Source: an uncultured Desulfurobacterium sp.
GTDB taxonomy: Bacteria > Aquificota > Aquificia > Desulfurobacteriales > Desulfurobacteriaceae
Direction of reading: 5' to 3'
Assembly (NCBI GenBank): GCA_913055135.1
Contig: CAJXJV010000076.1
Coordinates: 1-6,720, forward strand
DNA: 6,720 nt
This document shows, in pieces, positions 1 through 6,271 of this stretch. The position numbers and the translations under genes are program-made. Each line of letters starts with the position of its first letter. The stretch's first letter is position 1. Below the pieces are notes generated by a model. It was not told the DNA's origin. It worked only from the letters and a program-made list of their open reading frames with translations, and searched no databases.

Positions 1-1139
1 TTTACAAAAATGACATTCTCTCGTTTTCGAGGAAGCCAAAACCAGGGGAACTCTGTGTTGTGAGGGATTATAAGGGGGCTTTTCTTGCAAAGGGTTATAT
101 AAACCCGGAGAGTTATATTGCTATCAGGATCTTGACTTTTAAAAAGGGTGAAGAGATAGATTTAGAGTTCTTCAAGAGGAGGGTCTCAGAAGCACTTGCT
201 TATAGGAAAGAGCTTGTTCCGTCAGATTCCACAGCTTTCAGGCTTATTCACTCTGAAGCGGACTACCTGCCGGGGCTCATCGTTGACTATTACAACGGTT
301 ATCTGGTGGTTCAGGTAACGACCCTTGGGATGGAAGTTTTAAAGGAAAAGGTTGTCAGAGCACTTGTTGAAGTTGTAGAGCCTGAGGGGATTTACGAGAA
401 GTCAACAGTTCAGGTAAGAGAATTGGAAGGTTTACCTCTCATTGAACAACCTCTTTATGGAGATATTCCTGAGAAGGTTGTAATTGCAGAGAACGGAATA
501 AGGTTTAACGTTCAGATAGTTGGTGGGCAGAAAACGGGATACTTCCTTGACCAGAGGGAGAACAAACTTCTCTTTGCTACGGAATTTGTAAAGGAAGGGG
601 ATAGAGTTTTGGATGCTTTCTGCCATCTTGGAGGATTTGGAATTCATGCAGCTGTAATCGGTAAGGCAAGAGAGGTAATAGCTGTTGATAGTTCTCAACT
701 TGCCCTCGATCTTGCAAAAGAGAATGCCGAGCTCAACGGTGTTGCAGATAGATTCCATTTTGTAAAGGGTGACGCTTTTAAAGTTTTAAAGAGGATGCAA
801 CAGGAAGGGGAGAAGTTTGATTCAATAGTCATTGACCCGCCGGCCTTTGCAAAGAGCAAAACGGTTGTTGAGCAGGCAAAGAAGGGGTACAAAGAGCTTT
901 TCTTGCGAGGGCTGAAAATGTTAAAACCGGGTGGAAGCATTGTTGTCTGTTCCTGTTCCCACCACATCACTCCACCAATCTTAGAAGAGATACTTCTTTC
1001 GGCTGCTTACGATACAAGAACTCCATTGAAGGTTCTCTACACGACCTGTCAGGCTAAGGATCATCCCTTCATTCTTCAGATTCCTGAATCAAGATACTTA
1101 AAGTGCATATTTGCCAGATCGTTCCCCTGGGAGGTTTGA
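1..1139 (+). CDS. rlmI: RlmI-type class I SAM-dependent 23S rRNA methyltransferase, 5' end cut off
   Basis: A SAM-dependent methyltransferase of the RlmI family; the E. coli member makes m5C1962 in 23S rRNA. The reading frame is open from base 3, and the residues before the GTG at 60 (PGELCVV) continue the family's N-terminal PUA domain. That GTG is therefore internal, and the true start lies left of the window. About 378 residues are visible against roughly 396 in E. coli, so little is missing. Numbering from the GTG codon, I see the linker motif KTGYFLDQR (158-166), the SAM-binding loop DAFCHLGGFG (185-194), the acidic residue after strand 2 in AVDSS (208-212), motif IV DPPAF (259-263) and motif VI VVCSCSHH (295-302). 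Cys299 aligns with the Cys of the E. coli FSCSG motif, the likely nucleophile. The stop codon touches the galU start, implying co-transcription. Family assignment is secure. The exact target base is inferred, because related PUA methyltransferases differ in specificity. Confidence 0.88.
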   Translation, partial: YKNDILSFSRKPKPGELCVVRDYKGAFLAKGYINPESYIAIRILTFKKGEEIDLEFFKRRVSEALAYRKELVPSDSTAFRLIHSEADYLPGLIVDYYNGYLVVQVTTLGMEVLKEKVVRALVEVVEPEGIYEKSTVQVRELEGLPLIEQPLYGDIPEKVVIAENGIRFNVQIVGGQKTGYFLDQRENKLLFATEFVKEGDRVLDAFCHLGGFGIHAAVIGKAREVIAVDSSQLALDLAKENAELNGVADRFHFVKGDAFKVLKRMQQEGEKFDSIVIDPPAFAKSKTVVEQAKKGYKELFLRGLKMLKPGGSIVVCSCSHHITPPILEEILLSAAYDTRTPLKVLYTTCQAKDHPFILQIPESRYLKCIFARSFPWEV

Positions 1140-2018
1140 ATGATAAAAAAGGCAGTTATACCTGTAGCGGGGCTTGGAACAAGATTTTTGCCGGCGACGA
1201 AGGCACAACCGAAGGAGATGCTCCCAATTGTGGATAAACCGGTAATTCAGTATATAGTTGAGGAAGCTGTAAAAGCTGGTATTAAACAGATCGTTTTTGT
1301 AACAGGTAAGCATAAAAGGGCAATTGAAGATCACTTTGATACAAACTTTGAGCTGGAATATGTGCTGGAGAAGAAAGGAAAAGAGGAACTTCTCAAGCTT
1401 GTGAAAGGAGTTACAAATCTTGCAGAGATCATTTACATTAGACAGAAAGAACCTCTTGGACTGGGACATGCAATTCTTACAGCGGAGCCGGCTGTTGGAA
1501 ATGAACCATTTGCAGTTCTACTTGGTGACGACATAATGCTTTCAGAGCCTCCGGCCATAAAGCAGTTAATGGATGTTTTCAGCAAGTACAGATGTACGGT
1601 TTTAGGAGTTCAGAGAGTCCCAGAGGAGGATGTTAGTAGATACGGCATTGTTGGAGGAAAAGAGGTAGAACCGGGGGTTTTCAAAGTCGATACCTTGGTG
1701 GAAAAGCCTTCTATTGAAGAAGCTCCTTCAAATCTTGCCATTACCGGTAGGTACATTCTCACCCCTGGGATCTTTGAAGCACTGAAGAGAACTCCTCCGG
1801 GGAAAGGGGGAGAGATTCAGCTAACGGACGGCATTGAAAGGCTTGGAATGAAAGAAGCTCTTTATGCTAAGATAATGAAAGGGGAAAGATACGATACAGG
1901 AGATAAATTAGGTTTCCTTATAGCTACGGTGGATTTTGCCCTTAAAAGGGAAGATTTAAAAGAGCCACTTCTGAAGTTCTTGAGAGAAAAACTTAAAGAG
2001 GAGAAAAGTAATGGGTGA
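1140..2018 (+). CDS. galU: UTP--glucose-1-phosphate uridylyltransferase
   Basis: Cytoplasmic enzyme that joins UTP and glucose-1-phosphate to make UDP-glucose and pyrophosphate, feeding cell-surface polysaccharide and UDP-sugar synthesis. The 292 residues match the usual bacterial GalU length. Visible motifs in order are the nucleotide-binding signature [19 protein letters not shown] (11-29), GLGHA (107-111), the metal-binding GDD (129-131), VEKP (187-190), GEIQLTD (224-230) and YDTGDKLGF (251-259). These favour GalU over the related glucose-1-phosphate thymidylyltransferases and adenylyltransferases. The ATG follows the upstream stop codon directly, and GGGAGG at 1129-1134 sits five bases before it, inside the 3' end of the methyltransferase gene. 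The gene's last 8 bases overlap the start of lon, so translation of the two is probably coupled. No promoter of its own is visible. Confidence 0.95.
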   Translation: MIKKAVIPVAGLGTRFLPATKAQPKEMLPIVDKPVIQYIVEEAVKAGIKQIVFVTGKHKRAIEDHFDTNFELEYVLEKKGKEELLKLVKGVTNLAEIIYIRQKEPLGLGHAILTAEPAVGNEPFAVLLGDDIMLSEPPAIKQLMDVFSKYRCTVLGVQRVPEEDVSRYGIVGGKEVEPGVFKVDTLVEKPSIEEAPSNLAITGRYILTPGIFEALKRTPPGKGGEIQLTDGIERLGMKEALYAKIMKGERYDTGDKLGFLIATVDFALKREDLKEPLLKFLREKLKEEKSNG

Positions 2019-4425
2019 AATAATACAGCCTCATGATCAGGATGAAGCAAAGTTTCCAGAGGAGCTTCCGGTTCTTCCATTAAGAGATGTTGTTGTTTTT
2101 CCCATGATGATAGCTCCTCTTTTTGTCGGAAGACCATTTTCACTTAACGCTATAGAGGAATCTCTCAGGGAGCATAAACTAATTTTTCTCTTAACTCAGA
2201 AAGATAAAGACGTGGAAGAACCAAAGCCTGAGGATCTTTACGAATACGGAACCGTTGCTGTTATCCTCAAGGCAATGAAGATGGGGGATGGCAGAGTAAA
2301 AATTCTGGTTCAGGGACTTGGAAGAGCGAAAGTTAAAGAGATAAAAATAGAAGATGGTTACTACAGAGCTAATTTAGAGCACATTTCAGAACTTGAATAC
2401 GTTCCTCAGTCCTTAGAAGAAGAAGCTTTAGTCAAACTTGTGAAAGATCAGATAGAGAGGATTGTTGCTCTTGGAAAGCAGATTCCACCCGATATGGTTG
2501 CAATTTTGAGGTCAATTGAAGATCCCGGCAGGCTTGCAGACCTTGTCGCCGGTCAGATAGACCTTTCAACTGAAGAGGCGATAGATCTTCTTTCTACAAT
2601 TGATCCGGTAGAGAGACTCAAGAAAATAAGTGAGAAATTGGAACATGAGATAAAGGTTCTTGAGATCCAGGAACTGATAAGGACAAAAGCCCGTGAGTCT
2701 ATGGAGAAGGAGCAAAAGGAGTACTTCCTGAGACAACAGCTTCGAGCAATCAGGAAAGAGCTGGGTGAAGAAGAGGAAAGAACGAAGGAGATTGAGGAGT
2801 ACAAAGGAAAAATAAAAAAAGCAAAAATGCCGAAAGATGTGGAGGAAGCAGTTTTAAAAGAACTCGCTCGCCTTGAAAAGATGCATCCAGAATCTGCCGA
2901 AGCAGCAGTTCTCAGGACTTATATAGAGTGGATGATAGAGCTTCCGTGGTCAAAGAGAACGAGGGATAAGCTGGATATAGAGAGGGCAAGACAGATTCTG
3001 GATGAAGATCACTACGACCTTGAGAAAGTTAAGAACAGGATCCTTGAATATCTGGCAGTAAAGGCTCTCATAAAGAAGAGGAGGAAGAAAATAAAAGAGA
3101 TAAAACAACCAACGATTTGCTTTGTTGGTCCTCCGGGTGTTGGTAAAACCTCCTTAGCCCGTTCCATTGCAAGAGCTCTTGGAAGGAAGTTTGTAAGGAT
3201 TTCCCTTGGCGGTGTGAGGGACGAAGCTGAGATAAGGGGACACAGGAGAACCTACGTTGGTGCGATGCCTGGAAAGATAATTCAGGCACTTAAAAAAGCT
3301 GGAACCAAGAATCCTGTAATCCTTCTTGACGAAATCGACAAAATGGCTTCAGACTTCAGGGGTGATCCAGCAGCTGCTCTTCTTGAAGTTCTTGATCCTG
3401 AACAGAACAGAGAGTTTGTCGATAACTATATAAATCACCCCTTTGACCTATCAGAGGTTCTTTTCATAGCAACGGCAAACACTCCCCATACGATTCCTGA
3501 ACCCCTCTATGACAGGCTTGAAGTTCTCAACATTCCTGGATACACGGAGTACGAAAAGCTTCAGATTGCAAAGAAGTACATAGTTCCAAAGCAGATGAAG
3601 AATCATGCCCTTACGGAAAATGACATCGAGTTTACAGATTCAGCACTTCTATACATTATCAGGCACTATACAAGGGAAGCTGGGGTCAGGAATCTTGACA
3701 GGAGAATAGCAGCAGTTTGCAGAAAGATCGCTCTCTGGATCAGTGAAGGGAAGGAAAAGAAGTACAGAGTTACAAAGAAATTAGTTGAGAAGATTCTTGG
3801 AGCTCCAAAGTTCATTCCAGAATTAGAGCTTGGAGAGGATGAAGTTGGTGTAGCTACAGGTCTTGCCTGGACTCCAGTCGGAGGGGATATCCTTTTTATA
3901 GAGGTCATTGTAACCAAGGGAAGTGGAAGGCTCATCCTCACTGGAAGACTTGGTGATGTGATGAAAGAGTCTGCTCAGGCAGCTCTTGGATTCATAAAAG
4001 CCAATGCAGATAAATACAATATCAAGCACGACTTTTCAAAAATAGATATTCACGTTCACGTTCCGGCAGGAGCAATTCCAAAGGATGGTCCTTCAGCCGG
4101 AATAACTATTGCAACGGCAATGCTTTCTGCTCTGACAGGGAGAAGGGTTAGAAAGGATGTTGCAATGACGGGAGAGATAACCCTTGGTGGAAAAGTTCTT
4201 CCTGTCGGTGGTCTGAAGGAGAAGATTTTAGCAGCTCTCAGGTATGGTGCAAAAACTGTGATACTTCCAGAGAAAAACAGAGCAGAAGTTATGGAAGAGC
4301 TTCCCGATGAAGCAAAGAAAAAAGTAAAGCTTGTATTTGTTGACAGAGTGGAAAAAGTATTTGACTTAGCTCTTTACCCAGAGGAGAAGAAGTCCAGATC
4401 TAAGAAGAAATCGGTTTCTAAATAA
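2011..4425 (+). CDS. lon: ATP-dependent serine protease Lon (LonA type)
   Basis: Cytosolic hexameric AAA+ protease that unfolds and degrades misfolded and regulatory proteins. At 804 residues it is slightly longer than E. coli Lon (784). The N-terminal substrate-binding domain begins around [13 protein letters not shown] (19-31) and runs to about 205. A charged helical, probably coiled-coil region follows to about 300. The ATPase module has Walker A GPPGVGKT (373-380), Walker B ILLDEID (437-443), sensor-1 Asn490 in ATANT and the sensor-2 segment [11 protein letters not shown] (555-565). The protease domain has nucleophile Ser695 in KDGPSAG and catalytic Lys738 in GGLKEK, with the 43-residue spacing of E. 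coli Ser679/Lys722. There is no transmembrane insertion, so it is LonA rather than LonB. A Lys/Ser-rich tail follows residue 790. GAGGAG at 1998-2003 lies seven bases before the ATG, inside galU. I see no heat-shock operator nearby, so expression appears tied to the galU transcript or to a distant promoter. Confidence 0.98.
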   Translation: MGEIIQPHDQDEAKFPEELPVLPLRDVVVFPMMIAPLFVGRPFSLNAIEESLREHKLIFLLTQKDKDVEEPKPEDLYEYGTVAVILKAMKMGDGRVKILVQGLGRAKVKEIKIEDGYYRANLEHISELEYVPQSLEEEALVKLVKDQIERIVALGKQIPPDMVAILRSIEDPGRLADLVAGQIDLSTEEAIDLLSTIDPVERLKKISEKLEHEIKVLEIQELIRTKARESMEKEQKEYFLRQQLRAIRKELGEEEERTKEIEEYKGKIKKAKMPKDVEEAVLKELARLEKMHPESAEAAVLRTYIEWMIELPWSKRTRDKLDIERARQILDEDHYDLEKVKNRILEYLAVKALIKKRRKKIKEIKQPTICFVGPPGVGKTSLARSIARALGRKFVRISLGGVRDEAEIRGHRRTYVGAMPGKIIQALKKAGTKNPVILLDEIDKMASDFRGDPAAALLEVLDPEQNREFVDNYINHPFDLSEVLFIATANTPHTIPEPLYDRLEVLNIPGYTEYEKLQIAKKYIVPKQMKNHALTENDIEFTDSALLYIIRHYTREAGVRNLDRRIAAVCRKIALWISEGKEKKYRVTKKLVEKILGAPKFIPELELGEDEVGVATGLAWTPVGGDILFIEVIVTKGSGRLILTGRLGDVMKESAQAALGFIKANADKYNIKHDFSKIDIHVHVPAGAIPKDGPSAGITIATAMLSALTGRRVRKDVAMTGEITLGGKVLPVGGLKEKILAALRYGAKTVILPEKNRAEVMEELPDEAKKKVKLVFVDRVEKVFDLALYPEEKKSRSKKKSVSK

Positions 4426-4429
4426 ATCC

Positions 4430-4451
4430 CGCCCCTCTTGGGGCGTTTTTT
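4430..4451 (+). terminator. Intrinsic terminator after lon
   Basis: CGCCCC (4430-4435) pairs perfectly with GGGGCG (4440-4445) around a TCTT loop and is followed at once by six T's (4446-4451). It starts five bases after the lon stop codon and fits a Rho-independent terminator for the methyltransferase-galU-lon transcript. On the minus strand the hairpin is followed by GGATTTATT rather than a clean T run, so it is mainly plus-directed. The start codon of the next gene is only 17 bases past the last T. Confidence 0.9.
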
Positions 4452-4457
4452 CACTTC

Positions 4458-4462
4458 GGGAG
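4458..4462 (+). promoter_or_regulatory. Ribosome binding site of the mnmC2-type gene
   Basis: GGGAG lies six bases before TTG at 4469. An in-frame TAA at 4463-4465 sits between the two, so TTG is the first start codon possible in this frame. The site begins only six bases after the terminator's T tract. Confidence 0.7.
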
Positions 4463-4468
4463 TAAACC

Positions 4469-5323
4469 TTGAAAATTGTCAGAACCGAAGATGGTTCTCT
4501 TACTCTCTTTTCAGAAAAGTTCAACGAACCCTACCACTCCCTTACAGCAGGTGCCTTCAAAGAAGCAGTAGAGAAGTTCTGCAAGCCCTGCAAGGTAGAA
4601 GAGAAAGCAAAAAAGGGTAAGTTAAACCTGTTTGATGTCTGTTTTGGACTTGGCTACAACACAGTTGCATTTCTTGAGACAGCTTTTTCTTCCAACCCCA
4701 AAGTAAAGGTTTCCGTAGTTGGATTTGAGTTCGACCTCGGTGTAATAGAGAAGTCCTTGGAACTCTCCTGGGGAAATTACGAAAAGTGGAAAAAGATTAT
4801 CAGGGTAGCTCTAAAAAATAAAAGGTGTGAAAATATTTTTCTCACAATAAATTATTTTTCTCCACAAATAAAGCTTAAAATCTACATAGGTGAAGGAAGG
4901 GAAGTAATAAAAAGGATTCATCGAAAGTATAAACAATTTGCAGATGCTATCTTTCACGATCCATTTTCTCCAAGAGTAAATCCAGAACTCTGGACTTTTG
5001 AGTTTTTCCAGAAGCTGAGAAGCATCATAAAAAGAGATGGGATACTTGCTACATATTCTGCTGCATCTCCTGTAAGGAAAGCCCTCTGGATGGCAGGTTT
5101 TGGTGTGAAAGAAGGAGTGGCTGTCGGAAGAAAATCCAGATCAACGGTAGCTTCACCTCTTTTCAAAACAGAAGAGAAACTTCTGGAAAAATTTTTGGCG
5201 TCAACAAAGTCTACACCTTACAGAGATCCCAATTTACAGGATTCACCAGAGCTAATAATGTCAAGAAGAAGGGGGTGTGTCTGGTTACAGGAAAAAGCAC
5301 TTCCGATAGCCCCAATCTATTAA
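4469..5323 (+). CDS. mnmC: MnmC2-type tRNA (5-aminomethyl-2-thiouridine) methyltransferase, stand-alone
   Basis: Class I SAM-dependent methyltransferase of the DUF752/MnmC2 family. It probably performs the last step of mnm5(s2)U synthesis at tRNA wobble position 34, methylating the 5-aminomethyl group. It is 284 residues long and ends after the methyltransferase domain. The FAD-dependent oxidase half (MnmC1) fused to it in E. coli is absent, as in the characterised A. aeolicus protein. Visible motifs are the SAM loop FDVCFGLGYNT (55-65; E. coli has SGFGTGLNF), the acidic GFEFD (85-89), HDPFSPRVNPELWT (163-176; E. coli has DGFAPAKNPDMWT), GILATYSAASPVRKAL (191-206) and GRKSRSTVAS (220-229; E. 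coli has FGRKREML). The TTG start is supported by an upstream in-frame stop and a well-spaced Shine-Dalgarno. Residues about 110-138 are coded by an AT-rich stretch. No clear promoter is visible: it may lie in the lon 3' end, or the gene may depend on terminator read-through. The family call is firm; the substrate is inferred from the family. Confidence 0.87.
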   Translation: MKIVRTEDGSLTLFSEKFNEPYHSLTAGAFKEAVEKFCKPCKVEEKAKKGKLNLFDVCFGLGYNTVAFLETAFSSNPKVKVSVVGFEFDLGVIEKSLELSWGNYEKWKKIIRVALKNKRCENIFLTINYFSPQIKLKIYIGEGREVIKRIHRKYKQFADAIFHDPFSPRVNPELWTFEFFQKLRSIIKRDGILATYSAASPVRKALWMAGFGVKEGVAVGRKSRSTVASPLFKTEEKLLEKFLASTKSTPYRDPNLQDSPELIMSRRRGCVWLQEKALPIAPIY

Positions 5324-5354
5324 AAAACCTAAATTTAAAATTAGATACCAGTAA

Positions 5355-5361
5355 AAGGAGG
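5355..5361 (+). promoter_or_regulatory. Strong ribosome binding site of the two-knuckle protein gene
   Basis: AAGGAGG ends five bases before ATG at 5367 and is close to a full anti-Shine-Dalgarno match. It fixes this start and suggests efficient translation. It sits in the 43-base gap after the mnmC2-type gene, which is otherwise AT-rich and shows no convincing promoter. Confidence 0.85.
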
Positions 5362-5366
5362 AAAAG

Positions 5367-5876
5367 ATGGGAGGGAAACAAGATTACGTTCCTGCAGGCA
5401 GGAAAGAGTACACATGGGAAAGCGACAATCCATACTATGAAAAGAGAAAGTATCCAGAGCCAACCAAATGTCCTGAGTGTGGAGTTGTTTTTAAGGATGG
5501 AAGATGGCAATGGCCTGAACAAATTACGGAAAAATTACCGAATGAGATTAATGAAATTCTCTGTCCAGCCTGCAGAAGGAAGAGAGACAGATATCCAGGG
5601 GGATTCTTCTACCTTAGTGGTAAGTTTCTTGAGAACCACAAGGAAGAGATTTTGAATACGATTAAGAACGTTATAGATGAGGTTATGACACAAAGACCTC
5701 TTCAAAGAGTTCTGTGGATGGAAGAAAAGGAAGACGGAATTATTGAAATAGCAACAACAAGCGAACACCTGGCAAGACACCTTGGGGAAGCTGTGAATAA
5801 TGCTTTCAAAGGGGATTTTGAAGTTAATTACAGCGAAGGTCAGAAATTAGCAAGGGTTTACTGGCACAGGGATTAA
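5367..5876 (+). CDS. BCAM0308-like / NMD3-like zinc-knuckle protein of unknown function
   Basis: A soluble 169-residue protein with no signal peptide or membrane segment. Two CPxC knuckles, C35-P-E-C38 and C66-P-A-C69, very likely bind one zinc ion. The segment VVFKDGRWQWP (40-50) follows the first pair. RRKRDRYPGGFFYLSGKFL (70-88) follows the second, and then come a predicted helix with HKEEI (91-95), PLQRVLWME (111-119) and a C-terminal module TTSEHLARHLGEAVNNAFKG (130-149). From memory this order resembles the BCAM0308 family, whose knuckles are compared with archaeal/eukaryotic NMD3, a 60S ribosome export adaptor. The family has no established function that I know of. The location behind a tRNA-modification gene and the basic stretch after the second knuckle fit an RNA- or ribosome-related role, but that is inference only. 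It probably shares a transcript with the mnmC2-type gene and ends at the palindrome at 5881. Confidence 0.8.
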   Translation: MGGKQDYVPAGRKEYTWESDNPYYEKRKYPEPTKCPECGVVFKDGRWQWPEQITEKLPNEINEILCPACRRKRDRYPGGFFYLSGKFLENHKEEILNTIKNVIDEVMTQRPLQRVLWMEEKEDGIIEIATTSEHLARHLGEAVNNAFKGDFEVNYSEGQKLARVYWHRD

Positions 5877-5880
5877 ACAA

Positions 5881-5898
5881 AGGGGGCAATTGCCCCCT
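5881..5898. terminator. Perfect 18-base palindrome between convergent genes, probable shared terminator
   Basis: AGGGGGCAATTGCCCCCT is a perfect inverted repeat: a 7-bp GC-rich stem with an AATT loop, or 9 bp if fully paired. On the minus strand it starts 6 bases after the atpE stop codon and is followed by TTTGTTT, a good T-rich tract. On the plus strand it lies 4 bases past the zinc-knuckle gene's stop but is followed by AAATATTTA, a weak tract. Termination is therefore expected to be stronger for atpB-atpE, with partial or assisted termination on the plus side. Confidence 0.8.
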
Positions 5899-5904
5899 AA
5901 ATAT

Positions 5905-6246
5905 TTAGCCAGCAAGTGGGTTGGCGTAGAGAAGAATAAGAGCAATAACGAGACCGTAGATAGCAAGAGCTTCGATAATAGCAAGACCGATAAACATTGT
6001 TGTAGTGAGTTTACCAGCTATCTGAGGATTTCTTGCCATACCTTCACAGGCACCTCTTACTGCCTGACCCTGTCCGGCACCGGCACCACCGGCGGCAGGA
6101 CCAATAGCAAGCCCGGCACCAATTGCTGAAAGACCAAGAATGAGAGCTTTTCCAGATTCTCCACCTTCACCTGCAAGTGCTGGAAGAGCTCCAACAATTA
6201 GCAGGAACAGTGTGAAGAGTACACTTTTGAGTGAAGTTTTCTTCAT
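5905..6246 (-). CDS. atpE: F1Fo ATP synthase subunit c, with N-terminal signal peptide
   Basis: Proton-carrying subunit of the membrane rotor ring of F1Fo ATP synthase. It has 113 residues. The N-terminus is a typical signal peptide: a basic MKKTSLK, a hydrophobic core (about 9-22) and an A-L-A cleavage motif (23-25), leaving about 88 residues, a normal mature length. Helix 1 (about 32-55) is rich in Gly/Ala. GAGQGQAVRGACEGMARNP (56-74) leads into the polar loop that contacts F1. Helix 2 (about 81-107) carries the ion-binding Glu92 in IEALAIYG. A. aeolicus subunit c is known to have a comparable signal peptide. Glu92 is followed by Ala-Leu rather than the Ser-Thr of Na+ rings such as Ilyobacter, so proton coupling is likely although Gln59 matches the Na+-type Gln. 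AGGAGG seven bases upstream fixes this ATG, and the longer frame to 6324 is rejected. It lies 25 bases after atpB. Confidence 0.95.
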   Translation of the reverse strand: MKKTSLKSVLFTLFLLIVGALPALAGEGGESGKALILGLSAIGAGLAIGPAAGGAGAGQGQAVRGACEGMARNPQIAGKLTTTMFIGLAIIEALAIYGLVIALILLYANPLAG

Positions 6247-6253
6247 CAGTATA

Positions 6254-6259
6254 CCTCCT
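6254..6259 (-). promoter_or_regulatory. Ribosome binding site deciding the atpE start
   Basis: AGGAGG on the minus strand lies seven bases before the ATG at 6246-6244. It selects the start that gives a clean signal peptide, against a 26-codon longer in-frame ATG that overlaps atpB. Strong initiation suits a subunit needed in about 8-15 copies per enzyme. Confidence 0.85.
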
Positions 6260-6271
6260 GTCAGAATATAT

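Noticed and set aside
4340..4368. TTGACA at 4340-4345 near the lon 3' end as a -35 box for the mnmC2-type gene
   Set aside because: At 16-18 base spacing the candidate -10 (around GACTTA) is poor, and no TATAAT-like box follows. Not enough to call a promoter.
4438..4620. A 60-codon plus-strand frame beginning inside the lon terminator
   Set aside because: It starts in the hairpin loop and overlaps the methyltransferase gene in another frame. It is composition-driven and has no Shine-Dalgarno.
4826..4846. TGTGA...TCACA as a CRP/FNR-type operator
   Set aside because: The half-sites are 11 bases apart rather than the usual 6 for CRP (4 for FNR), and the site lies in the middle of a coding region.
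5275..5655. Plus-strand 126-codon open frame overlapping the mnmC2-type gene end and the zinc-knuckle gene
   Set aside because: It covers the 3' end of one well-supported gene and most of the next in a different frame, has no family-like motifs and no suitable ribosome binding site.
6055..6125. GC-rich repeated GGCACC/CCGGC stretch in atpE as a DNA repeat
   Set aside because: It is explained by the Gly/Ala-rich helix 1 of subunit c (GAGAGQG-type codons).
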